Below are positions 43,688 to 54,705 of a DNA stretch of 64,000 bases, piece by piece. Made by a program: the position numbers and the translations under genes. The notes beneath the pieces were generated by a model that was not told where the DNA came from, made no database searches, and was given only the letters and a program-made list of their open reading frames with translations. Origin of the DNA: Takakia lepidozioides (Eukaryota; Streptophyta; Takakiopsida; Takakiales; Takakiaceae); NCBI GenBank assembly GCA_030704615.1, contig CM060732.1:30113053-30177052 (forward strand). The letters are read 5' to 3'. Each line of letters starts with the position of its first letter. Positions within the stretch are counted from its first letter, which is position 1.

Positions 43688-46437
43688 CAGGTCAAGATCA
43701 GTCTGATCTCATAGTTCTCCAAGGTGGAAGTTTCCGCTCAATGCAGAAGCAAACCTAGTGAACTGAGAGTAAACCTAAGATCCACTGAGAGGCTCAGAGT
43801 ATCCATCCACGATCTAAAAAGGTTTAGCTTCGGCTCAAGATTAGAACGATTTGCAAGCCGAAAGTTGACAGTTACACAGTACAAATCATACCCAGAAGCC
43901 ACCCTTGACAGAATGGGACGTACTAGTGAGCATCAAACTTGGGTTAAACCTGAGACACTTCAAATGAGAGGCACGTTTGCTGGCTGCATCAAGCATCACC
44001 GAGCTGCTCACCATGTCTATGTCTCTCTCTCTATCTACACTCCCTATCTCAACGGCTGCGGAGGGGCAGGGCTTGAAGGGGAAGACATATTTCTTTCTGT
44101 GGGGCTATTGTGTCTATCTCATTCTCTGTCCCGTACAAAAATTGTACATACCAACTGTATGAAATGCTAAGTCATAACTCATATGTATATATATGAAGGG
44201 AGAAGACTCCAGGTGGCCCTATCATGTAAAGCCATTGCTCCCTATGGGTGGGCTCTATAGAGGGGTTTTTTAAGTTCTATTAGTACAATACAAAACCTCA
44301 GCATGAGGGGTTTGTTGGGTTTAATTTAATCCACCACCGAGAACCCTAGATGCTTAACGGACAAGATGAATGAGTTCCACCTTGTGATGCATCCTAAACC
44401 CAAATGCACTTCACTAAGACTACACTTGTTTCCCAAGACAAGTCCAATCATCAAGTATAGACCAGTCCTTGTCTTTGTATCATGTGACATGTCTTGTAGC
44501 AATAGCACTTGTATTGAAATGCTCCACTCGTCAGGGTAGGGACTACGCATCAAGTTGGCCAAAGTGCCCTTCTGAAGAGTCAAACCGACCCATTTTGGGT
44601 TGGTTAGGTTTCTTTAACCATCCAGTTCTTACTGGGGTTAACTCTGATTTGAGTCAAATTAGGCTCATTCCGCAGGAAAGAAACTCTTACACACAATGGC
44701 ATTGGCCAATCTTCAAAAAAGAAATATATACAATTTGGGGCTAACTCAGCTTTTTTGACATATTTTTGCTGAACTTGCCCAAGTTGCTTACATGGCAACC
44801 ACGGTCAGGTTAGGAAAAGGGTTTTCACATCTAAGATCGGCGGGCCCACACAAATCCCGATGCCCCATGAATGTGCAGCAGCCTGCATGGCAGCCAATGA
44901 GTGGTGAAACGGTCTCAAAACCCGCTAGGTACAAGGGCTAGAGTAGGAAATACCGAAGGGCTGCAGGCCAAAATATAGGTTGGGCTGGGAATTACCGGGC
45001 AGGGCCCAAAAATAGCCTAAAACATTTCCCAATTGGATTGAATTTTTTTCTACAACAACATTTGCATGCAATGATGACATGGACTAGAGCGATTGAGAAT
45101 TGGACGGTAGATGTGTCCTATGTAATTTTTGAAGCTGAAATTTTGGTCTGCCCGCTTCAAATTGGGTTTTGAGACCCCCCCAATTTGTGAGTACAAAGCA
45201 GCCCACACGAAAACAAGTCAGAGAAAAAGGAAAATTTCAGGAAGGTGTGGCATCAAGTGAGGTACGCAATTCCCAAGACTCTCATATCATGCAAGGAAAA
45301 CATTGCCCAAATTTGGTAAATTTCTTGATTTTTTATGCTCTTCATTTTTAGTAAGGATTCTCTTTGGGGCACATCTGCATATTATAATCTTCTAATTTGG
45401 CAATTGGATAAGGCTACAATTTTTTGAGGTCATTGTTTGGGTAGATGGGCAGTAAATTCTTTTACATGGACTTAGAAACCTGGGAGATAGAAAGATTTAG
45501 TGGGCCAAGGTCCTTTTTTCACATAATGTCGTGAAAATGGGCCTGGACACTTAAGGGTTAGCCTTATATCACGGGTTGTTCCCATGAGACTTAATGGGAA
45601 CATGAAAGCTTTTAGTTCCCAGTTGGGCACATGTTACTATCTCTTACCTACATAAATGGCAGGGCCTACGCATGTGCCAAGTCTTGTTTACTTTTTGGGG
45701 AAAAGCTATATTTTTCCTTGAAGCAATGCCTTCCTTTATCAACATCTATGGCACTTCCTTCATAGGTTTTTTTTTCAACTCTTGGGACCATTTTTGTCCC
45801 CATTTTCTAAATTTAAAAAAAATTCCCTTCAAATAATTCAAATAAAGTTCTGAGGCTTCACCCCACCAAAAAAAAAAAAAAAAAAACTAAGCTATAGTCT
45901 TTAACTGGATAAATTGTCGGTGATGTGATGGTTAGCATAGTGTCGGATACATTCATCTATTATTTGTACTTTATAACTTTTATCACATAAAATAACCTAA
46001 CATCCTACATTAGCTAATAGAGAGCTGCGCAACATTATACACCATCATATATCATAGTTTATTCCATAGTTACTTACTTGGGGGGCTTGGGACGGTGGGA
46101 CCCTTCTAGAAGAGGGCACATGTGAGACCCTAATTAGGCCTACTCCCACCACTTGACACTTGTACCCTAACTACCCTAATTGGCCTAAACCATCCCCTAT
46201 TTAATAGGTATCACCTTTTTGCCTTCTTTTTTGGACCCCTTCATTTCTTCAAATCCCTCTACATATGCCTTATTATATAACCCCCCACTCTAATTCCTGG
46301 ACCACTCTAGAATGAACAGGGCCCACACAAACTTGGGGGGCTTATAGTGCCTCACTAGATGTTATCCTCTCCACAACCCACCTCTTCCACATTACAAATG
46401 TGCAATATCAAACTTAGTATCAATTATATCAAAACCT
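43688..46437. other. No gene recognised
   Basis: A long A/T-rich stretch 3' of the receptor kinase. It includes a poly-A run at about 45868-45886 and two copies of CTTGGGGGGCTT (near 46078 and 46332). The frame at 43724-44170 shows no domain. The last few hundred bases may belong to the old retroelement that holds the chromovirus. Confidence 0.5.
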
Positions 46438-46524
46438 TGTCGTGCACCTAAGCATCGTGCCACAATATACATCGCTGTCCACCATACATTCTAAGCACAC
46501 AATCCTAGAAAGCTATGCCACAAT
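46438..46524 (-). repeat. 87-bp direct repeat flanking the chromovirus, left copy
   Basis: This 87-bp sequence is repeated in the same orientation at 53866-53952 with three or so mismatches. Read on the minus strand it starts TGTGGCATAGC after two bases and ends CGACA. It is probably part of the long terminal repeat region of the older gypsy element into which the chromovirus inserted. Confidence 0.7.
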
Positions 46525-46706
46525 GATAATGAAAGTGAACACAACGGAAACACTTCACTCTTGAATCCACTCAATCACATAAACTAAGTCAAGCCAAGGG
46601 CACCCTTGCTAAGGGAATCCACTATACAAAGCCCTCAACACACTCCCTCTCAATACCTAGAGCTATGGAGGTGAGAGATGTTCATGGAGGCTCAACTACA
46701 GGGAGA

Positions 46707-46711
46707 TGAGC
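46707..46711. repeat. Target-site duplication TGAGC, left
   Basis: TGAGC directly precedes the left LTR and is repeated at 53680-53684 directly after the right LTR, the 5-bp duplication expected of gypsy integrases. Confidence 0.9.
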
Positions 46712-47439
46712 TGTCGCGCACCTCACTTCGGTAAGCTCCCCCTCAAGTCATAGTTACTCGCTTTGATGCGCGCGCCTGACTCCCAACCTGGCCGCCGAGC
46801 CAACTTGGAGCTTCGGCTGCTCACCGGGGCATAACGGTCCCCCTTTGTTCTCCCAAAGAACCCTCCACTGATTTGGAACCAGCGGGAATTCCCTTTGGTA
46901 GTTGGCAGTCCGGAACAGCTCCCCACTCTTTGGTCGCTTTCCGGCTCGCTCGCTTACTCACTGGTTTTTGGTCACCAACGGGCTTGCACCGTTCTCGGGG
47001 TTACTACTCCCTATTTATATTTCTGTAGCTGTCCGCGGGGGTTTCACAACCAGCCATGCCATTTTATGGCGAACCACCACGAAAACCCTCGACTCCCGGT
47101 GATGAGTTGCGGTGAGTCTTGGCCCACTCACCACGGCCCCTATGGACCGTGATGAGTCCCAAGACTCCTCACGACTCCCACCACGAGGTCTCCGCCCCCA
47201 TGGTGAGTCCTATGCCACCCCCACTAAGTCCCGCTAAGCTACCACCACCCCTTGTGGAGCCACCCCCTCCGCAACCCGGTGTGCGGGGCTCCACCTAGTG
47301 AGCGCCTCCGCCTCTTTGAGTGCCTTGGGCACTCAAGGGTGCTTCAGCCCCCCCATATTTATCGCTGCCGCTGCCCCCACCACAGGGACAGCCCCTCATG
47401 TGTCCCGACCCCCTGCCCTCAAGGCAAAGGGCCGCGACA
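46712..47439 (-). repeat. Chromovirus LTR (3' LTR in element orientation)
   Basis: 728 bp, starting TGTCGCGCACC and ending GCCGCGACA on the plus strand, so it has TG...CA ends within a 7-bp inverted repeat (TGTCGCG/CGCGACA). It matches 52953-53679 with roughly a dozen differences counted by eye, about 2 percent, which points to a fairly recent insertion. A G-rich polypurine-like stretch lies just inside it, at about 47440-47453 on the minus strand. Confidence 0.92.
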
Positions 47440-48342
47440 CACACCCCTACCAACAGGGAGTCGATGTCCTCATCGACTTGTCCATTTTGTAGAAACGAAC
47501 ATCCAAGTTGTGGCGTCCCACATCAAGGAGTTTGTTTCCGTACCATGGCGTCCCATGGCAAAGAACCAAACCCCAAACTTGACTCTACTCTCCACTAGCT
47601 AGTTCGGCCGACTTCCTCCAAGTCCCGGCGAAGGGTGGAGCCTCTCCAGCTCCTCCCAATGCACTCTTCTTGGCCTACTTCAAGGCCAAGGAACGATCCT
47701 CCTCGAGGATCGAATCGTCTTACTGCAACAACATTGCTTGCGACCGCTCATGATGCCGCTTTTGGCATCACCTTGAGCAAGAGTTCCCTGGAACCCTCTT
47801 TGACTAGGAAGATAACCTTGAACCAACCGTGCGCCCCAATCACTACAATTGGGTCCGCCTTGGAATGCTGGCCTGAGGTACGGGAACACGCCGAAGCCGC
47901 ACTACGACTTCGTCCCGAGGCTACACGATTATAGTACGTGAACGGAAGCACGTAGCTTCCGCGTTAGCCCGCACTACAAGGCAACCCCCTCGGTAGCGCA
48001 GTTATAGTACGCGCACGCGCCAGGTGCGCACTAGCACGTGAACTCCCAAAGAAGGCGCAAGTTTTCTTGCCCATTAGATGGGGGTCACCCGATTTCGGCA
48101 CTACACAAACACACGATTAACCCAATTTACCTCTCCCACTTTTGTAAGCTAGCATGCATTCTACACACTAGCCAACCATACCATGCATCACCATTCCAAA
48201 CAAAATAGGAAGCACAACATTTGGAAGCCATTTCATTTATAGCACGTTTTGTACAATACAAGTTTTTGCAATCAGATTTCTAAGCTAGCTAAGCCGGGCT
48301 AAGCATGCATTTCCTCCCCATGCTCCAAGGTTGATGTCCCCA

Positions 48343-51300
48343 TCAACGCTTCTTCCGCTTTTGAGGTCGCTCTTCGAAAGCTGCAACCGCCTCGGATGTG
48401 TTTCCCATTTCTGAGGCACGCACCCAAGATGCCTCCACATGATGATAACCCTTCCATTTGACGAGATACTCCATTTCTCGGTTCCTGAACCTCCTCGACT
48501 TAAGTATTGCCTCCACCTCGTACTCAGGTTCATTTTCATGATCCAACAGCATAGGTGGCGGACGCAACACTTGATGCCGATTCGGACGCGCTTCATCTTT
48601 GAAGTAAGGCTTCAAAAGGGAGACATGGAATACTGGGTGCACCTTGATGTTTGCCGGCAGCTCCAATTCATACACATCCTCATTCATAACCTTCCGAATG
48701 CGAAAGGGTCCCGCATACGGAGGTATGAACTTCGGACTCACTTCCGGAGGTAGTCGGAAATTCTTGATGTTCAACCAGACCTCTGTGTCTGCCTCAAACT
48801 TCACTTCCCTCCGCTTCTGATTCGCCTGCCTTTCATACCGTTTCCTAGCTTTGGCAATGTTGTACTTTGCGAGCTTCAACAAACGCTCGCGTTCTTCCAG
48901 TACCGCCGCTACTGCCGGTTCCTCAACGTCCTGGGCGGCCCAACTTGTCGGCACCAGAGGTGCTTTTCCATAGACCAACACAAAAGGGGAAACTCCCGTT
49001 GCGGAGTGTTCTGTGTTATTATAACATAACTCCGCCGCGTCTAAGTGTTCCACCCAGTCTGTTTGGTCTGCCGACACGTAATTCCGCAAGATCTGCTTCA
49101 CTACGGAATTCACTCTTTCTGTTTGGCCGTCGGTCGTAGGTCGGAAGGCGATGCTCATCTTCATCCTCGTCCCCATCTTCTTCCAAAGTGCCCTCCAAAA
49201 TTTACTCGTAAACTTTGGATCGCGGTCCGAGACAATATCCTTCGGGACTCCATGATGCTTTTTAAGACGTGGGCGAAGTAAAGTCGCCCTGTCTCCTGCG
49301 CCGTTGCCGTCTCTTTGGTGGGGATGAAATGGCCCATTTTACTGAACCTATCCACCACCACCATGATTGCATCGAATCCTTTTGACAGCGGCATAGCAGT
49401 CATGAAATCCATCGAGACGTTTTCCCAAGTCCCCTCTGGAATCGGCAAGGGCTGCAACAGCCCCGCTTGCTTTTTGTACTCGCTCCGGTTTTGTTGGCAT
49501 GTGGTGCATGTCTTGACATACTCCTCTGCCTCCTCCCTCAGTTTGGGCCAGAAATACTCTTTCTTCAAGAGTGCCGCAGTGCGCTTGGCTCCGCCGTGGC
49601 CCGCAAGCGGGCTGTCATGGCATTCTCTCAAGAGACTATCTCTGATCCCTCCCTTCGGCACGTAGAGGCGCTTTTGCTTATACCGGAGCAGTCCATTTTG
49701 CAAGTGGAACTGCGATTTAACCCCCATCCTCAAGTCTTGCATCACGGACTTCGCCAGCTCATCCTTCCGGCAAGCCTTCCGGATCTTACTTTGGAACGTC
49801 GTCTCGCCCCTGTATACCAACAGGAGCTGTTGCTTTCTACTTAAAGCATCGGCCACCACATTGTCCCGTCCCGGGATATCCACGTCGAACACCGCCAAAG
49901 TATCTTGCCACCTAAGTTGTTTTGGAGACAACTTGGGCTGCGTGGCAAAATACTTCACTGTGACATTGTCCGTGAACACCTTCACTGGGTTGGAACCAAC
50001 ATAGTGGCGCCAAAGCTCAAGGCAATGCACCACCGCCTTCATCTTTTTTTTGTGCGTCGGCCATCGTCGCTCCACTTCATTCAGTTTCTTACTTTCGTAA
50101 GCCACTAGACGTCCATCTTGCATAAGTACACCCCCAATCGCGAAGTCCGACGCATCTGTATGAATCTCAAATGGGCGATCGAACTCCGGGATTTTCAAGA
50201 CTGGAGCTTCCGCCATCCGCTGCTTTAATTCAGCAAAAGCTTGGCCACAACATGTGTTCCATACTCAGACTTTGGATTTACACAGAAGGTCTGACAGCGA
50301 CCCCGCGATCTTGGCGAAATTTCTCACATACTTCCGGTAATAGGAGGCGAGTCCTAGGAAGGATCGCACTCCCGAGACCGAAGTCGGAGGCTCCCAGTCC
50401 AAGATCGCCCTCACCTTTCTGTCATCCATTTTGATCCCATCCTGTGTAATCACATGCCCCAAGAACTCCACTTTCGTGACCCCAAATTCGCACTTTGAAG
50501 CTTTGGCGTATAGCTTCCCTTCCCGCAACTTTTGGAACACCCTTTTGAGGTGCTCCAGGTGCTCCTCTTTTGTTTTCGAGTACACCAAGATGTCGTCGAT
50601 GTACACGATCACAAAGTCATCCAACCACTCCTGAAAAAGGCTGTTCATCAGCGTGCTAAAGGTCGCAGGTGCATTGGTGAGCCCAAAAGGCATCACCAAG
50701 AACTCATATGAACCATACCTTGTCATGCACGCGGTCTTCTCCTCATCTCCTTCCGCCACCCGAATTTGATGATAGCCGGAGCGCAAGTTGTTCCGGCTGA
50801 AATACTTCGCTTCTGCCAACCGGTCGAAAAGGTCGTCGATCCTTGGCAAAGGGTACCGGTTTTTAATAGTCACCTTATTCAAAGCCCTGTAATCGACACA
50901 CATCCGCAGCGTCCCATCCTTCTTGTTTGCGAATAGCACCGGGGCTCCGTAAGGTGACTTACTCGGCCGGATGTGCCCCTTTGACATTAGATCATTGAGC
51001 TGAGTCTTCAGCTCGACCAACTCCCTGTGGCTCAACCGGTAGGGTGCCTTGGCAGGCGGTTCCGATCCCGGTATCACCTCAATCTTGTGGTCAACTCCTC
51101 TTCGCGGTGGCAAGCCGCTTGGTAAATCCTCCGGCATCACATCCTGGTATTTCTCCAAGATCCCCTTGATCCAATCTGGGCTCGGCTCCCCATCGCCTTC
51201 TCCCTTCACTTCTCTAATGTAAAGCAAAAACTGGGGCTCGTGTGCCTCCTCCACGGCCCACTCCCTTGCTGATAGAAGGTTTATTCGCCCTCCCACGGAT

Positions 51301-52951
51301 TTGGACGGTTCCGACACTCGTAAGACCTCGCCACCATTCTCACATGGCAGCGTGACTACTCTCTTGCGGCCATCTATGACCGCTCCGGATTTGCTCAAAA
51401 ATGTCATCCCCAAAATGAGATCCACTCCATCGATCTCGCAGATGGTGAAGTTTTCACGTCCCTCCCAACTCCCCAGTTGAAGAGGAACATCAAACGCCAA
51501 CCTTGTCGCCAACTGTGGTTCTCCTTTGGCAGAACGCACCTCAATAGAGGCCCCCACGTCATTTGTTGGGAGTCCCAACTTTCGCGCCGTCGCCGGCGTC
51601 ATGAAGGAGTGCGACGCTCCTGTGTCCACCAACAACGACACGTTAGTTCCGGATATTATCCCATCCACGAACAATAACTGACTCCCTTTACGCAGGGCGC
51701 CAGTTTCCTGATACAACTCACAAGAATAGTTGCCTACCTTGCAAGTCCTGGCGACCACCGCTTCCACCAAGCGACTGATGGTATCTTCTGACAGCTCCGT
51801 GGTTGCCCGAGTCATGTTCAATTGTCGAGGTTTCGTGCACTTCTTGGCCATGTGCCCGGGCTCCCCGCAATTGAAACACACTCCATCAAATGTCGCATTC
51901 TGTCCGCCATAAGCCGCTCCACCCGCTTTTCTTTTCGAAGCACCGGGTGCCGCCTTGACGTGTGAAGGCCCTCCCTTCAATTTCCACGTGCCATTGTCGC
52001 CGCGTGGCCTATCCCACTTCTTTTCCGGTCGGAAGGAGTCACCTTCCCGCCGGGTCTTCTTGTGGTTCAGCTCCGTACGGCCTTGTCTCTCACCCCTAGG
52101 GACATCCGAGAAACATTCAGCCCTCTCAATTGCCTCGTTCAAAGTCTTGGGTGGCTTCTCCTCCAACTTCCGCCTGGCCCATGGGGCCAGTCCCGCCACA
52201 AAGTTGAAGACCATTTCTGGTTCTGTCATGTCCGCGACTTTGAGCAACAGCACATTGAAAGCCTGGACATACCCCCGAATGTCATCTGTTTGCTTCAAAT
52301 TCCTCATCTTGTCCCGGGCAAGCCAGGACGCGTTGAGGGGCACAAACTGTCTCTTCATCAATTCCTTGAACCCACTCCAGTTCAAGGTTTCCGGGCTTGG
52401 ACCTCGGTCGTGAAGGCGTTTCTGCCACCATTGTTGAGCATAGCCCCTCAAATAGGTGGGAGCCACTTCCACCCGATCCTCGTCACTCAACTTGGCCGCT
52501 CGGAAGTACTGCTCTAGCTCCAGGAGCCAGGTGTTGAGTGCCTTCCGATTTCAGACGCCCTCAAAGGTGTCGGGTTCCTTAGGCTTCACCTTAAACTTTG
52601 CCTTAGTGGAAGTGGCATTAGCCGCCTTCAACACGTCTTTCAACGTCCCGCCAAACTGCGCCAACAACCCTTCCCAAAGGCTGCCGGCATGGGAGGCATC
52701 TCTTGGTTTGTCGGAGCTCTCAAGGATTCCTCGGGCTCCGACTCCTCGGATTCCTCCCGCTCTTGAGCGGCCTCGTTTTCGGAAACATGCATCGCTTCCT
52801 CAAACGGCCGCCTCGGTGACACATCGCCCCCATCGGGCTCACCAGGATCATCATCTTTTGGGCCGTTCCGCTTTCGCTTCGGCTTGCCCGACCCCATGAT
52901 GAGGCCAATCCCAAGGACGATCGCGTACTGAACTCTAGGCTCTGATACCAA
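48343..52951 (-). pseudogene. Chromovirus gag-pol polyprotein (defective)
   Basis: Read on the minus strand. The gag N terminus (52951-52640) is acidic and Glu-rich; a frameshift near 52670 and an in-frame TGA at 52553-52551 precede the main frame (to 50265). This holds the capsid part ([14 protein letters not shown]), zinc knuckle [14 protein letters not shown], protease [12 protein letters not shown], and RT with [20 protein letters not shown] and [13 protein letters not shown] at 50267-50265 separates RT from RNase H (FEIHTDASDFAIGGVLMQDG). The integrase has the zinc-binding part (GHGGAKRT...CTTCQQNR) and MDFMTAMP, then a frameshift in an A run near 49260 before the second catalytic Asp. 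The last frame (49176-48343) ends in a chromodomain with YEVEAILKSRRFRNREMEYL and VKWKGYHHVEASW. The chromodomain is thought to guide integration to marked chromatin. Confidence 0.93.
52938..52950 (-). other. Primer-binding site for initiator tRNA-Met
   Basis: The minus strand reads TGGTATCAGAGCC two bases inside the 5' LTR. It is complementary to the 3' end of plant initiator tRNA-Met and is the common primer site of plant LTR retrotransposons. Confidence 0.9.
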
Positions 52952-52952
52952 G

Positions 52953-53679
52953 TGTCGTGCACCTCACTTCGGTAAGCTCCCCCTCAAGTCATAGTTACTC
53001 ACTTTGATGCGCGCGCCTGACTCCCAACCTGGCCGCCAGGCCAACTTGGAGCTTCGGCTGCTCACCGGGGCATAACGGTCCCCCTTTGTTCTCCCAAAGA
53101 ACCTCCACCAATTTGGAACCAGCGGGAATTCCCTTTGGTAGTTGGCAGTCCGGAACAGCTCCCCACTCTTTGGTCGCTTTCCGGCTCGCTCGCTTACTCA
53201 CTAGTTTTTGGTCACCAACGGGCTTGCACCGTTCTCGGGGTTACTACTCCCTATATATACTTCTGTAGCTGTCCGCGGGGGTTTCACAACCAGCCATGCC
53301 ATTTTATGGCGAACCACCACGAAAACCCTCGACTCCCGGTGATGAGTCGCGGTGAGTCTTGGCCCACTCACCACGGCCCCTATGGACCGTGATGAGTCCC
53401 AAGACTCCCCACGACTCCCACCACGAGGTCTCCGCCCCCATGGTGAGTCCTATGCCACCCCCACTAAGTCCCGCTAAGCTACCATCACCCCTTGTGGAGC
53501 CACCCCCTCCGCAACCCGGTGTGCGGGGCTCCACCTAGTGAGCGCCTCCGCCTCTTTGAGTGCCTTGGGCACTCAAGGGTGCTTCAGCCCCCCCATAGTT
53601 ATCGCTGCCGCTGCCCCCACCACAGGGACAGCCCCTCATGTGTCCCGACCCCCTGCCCTCAAGGCAAAGGGCCGCGACA
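52953..53679 (-). repeat. Chromovirus LTR (5' LTR in element orientation)
   Basis: 727 bp with TG...CA ends, matching 46712-47439. Differences include C/T and G/A changes and small indels scattered along the length. The plus strand contains CTATATATAC near 53253, whose complement could be the element's TATA box. Confidence 0.92.
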
Positions 53680-53684
53680 TGAGC
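53680..53684. repeat. Target-site duplication TGAGC, right
   Basis: Identical to 46707-46711 on the other side of the chromovirus. Confidence 0.9.
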
Positions 53685-53865
53685 CCTCCTCAATGTTCAC
53701 AAGAGGAAAACCCATCCCCATGTCCCAAATGAGGTTTGACACCTCCACTTGGCATGTGAGACCAAATGAAGTCCCAACACACAAAATACAAATATGAATA
53801 TCCAAAATATCCTAGTTAACTAGAAATAGGTAATTATGGTTAACCATGACTAAAACCATGACAGC

Positions 53866-53952
53866 TGTCGAGCACCTAAGCATCGTGTCACAACATACAT
53901 CGCTGTCCACCATACATTCTAAGCACACAATCCTAGAAAGCTATGCCACAAT
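53866..53952 (-). repeat. 87-bp direct repeat, right copy (putative LTR start of the second gypsy element)
   Basis: On the minus strand TGTGGCATAGC begins at 53950, right after the purine-rich tract GCTAGGGGGGCGAT. That is the expected polypurine tract/LTR junction at the 3' end of the neighbouring gypsy element. The sequence is repeated at 46438-46524. Confidence 0.6.
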
Positions 53953-54207
53953 CGCCCCCCTAGCTGGTGCTTAGGTCCCTCTAACACTGGATAGCTGACA
54001 AGTATCCATCTCAATAAGATCATCGCTTGGTCTTCAATTGCACAAGTCCCAACACCTGAAGTCGATAGATCAAGAGGCCGGGTGCAAACGTAGCCCCATC
54101 GTTAGTCGCCTTCATGCAATCCATGATCTTCAGTTGAGTATCCATGGCATTGAAGCCTCACTAGCTAGACCTTGGATCACTTGTCCGCCTCACCATTGTC
54201 ATGCCCA

Positions 54208-54705
54208 CTACCTCTGTCCAAGGCATCGTGGACACAACCATTCTCCGATAGGAACCTCCTCAAGTGGTGGTGTCAAGCATCCCATGTGTCACCCCCTTGA
54301 GCATTTATCACACACCAACATGGTGGCGGCACTACCAACATGCCCACATAGCATGCAACGCAATCCTGCAGGTACCACTGCAAGGTTGGGATCTATCCTC
54401 CCATCCACATGTGGAAGGTGACATGGCGCACAATTGCGCACATGGTCCTTCCATACCATGCCATCTCGACCCTCCAGAATCAACACTCCTGAAGGCAACA
54501 CCTCCCGGACCCTTAAAATCACACGTCCTGCTGTGACATCTAAAGTCGTAGGTGCTGTCTGCTGCAGATACACATAGTCCCCAGGGTGGAAATGCCGAAT
54601 ACCTGGCCGATATCCCCCTCCACGTATAGTGGCGTACCTCAATGTGTCTCGGTGTTGGGCAATAGCAAGGTTCTCAAAAGCCATAGGCATGACTCTCTTG
54701 AACAA
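54208..54705 (-). pseudogene. Integrase C-terminal region with PHD finger (gypsy element 2)
   Basis: After the integrase tail (FHPGDYVYLQQTAPTTLDVT and RVREVLPSGVLILEGRDG, an SH3-like fold region of gypsy integrases) comes RCMLCGHVGSAATMLVCDKC, then HMGCLTPPLEEVPIGEWLCP and RC. The spacing C-x2-C-x12-C-x2-C-x4-H-x2-C-x15-C-x2-C, with Trp two residues before the seventh Cys, is a textbook PHD zinc finger (coding 54357-54223). A TGA at 54291-54289 interrupts it just before the His. The frame ends at a TAG (54210-54208). PHD fingers bind histone H3 tails, so the domain may replace the chromodomain in guiding integration; that role is inferred. Confidence 0.88.

Larger units (their letters stand above)
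46712..53679 (-). mobile_element. Ty3/gypsy chromovirus, complete with both LTRs
   Basis: A 6.97-kb LTR retrotransposon on the minus strand: 5' LTR 53679-52953, primer-binding site 52950-52938, gag-pol about 52951-48343, 3' UTR, 3' LTR 47439-46712. The domain order gag, protease, RT, RNase H, integrase, chromodomain places it among the chromoviruses. TGAGC flanks both ends. The coding region carries at least two frameshifts and two in-frame stops, so this copy is non-autonomous unless the frameshifts are assembly errors. It lies inside older repeat sequence, because the 87-bp repeat occurs on both sides. Confidence 0.95.

Noticed and set aside
46438..53952. Miniature LTR element (TRIM) formed by the two 87-bp repeats
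   Set aside because: No primer-binding site follows one copy and no purine tract precedes the other, so it is kept only as a question in the findings.
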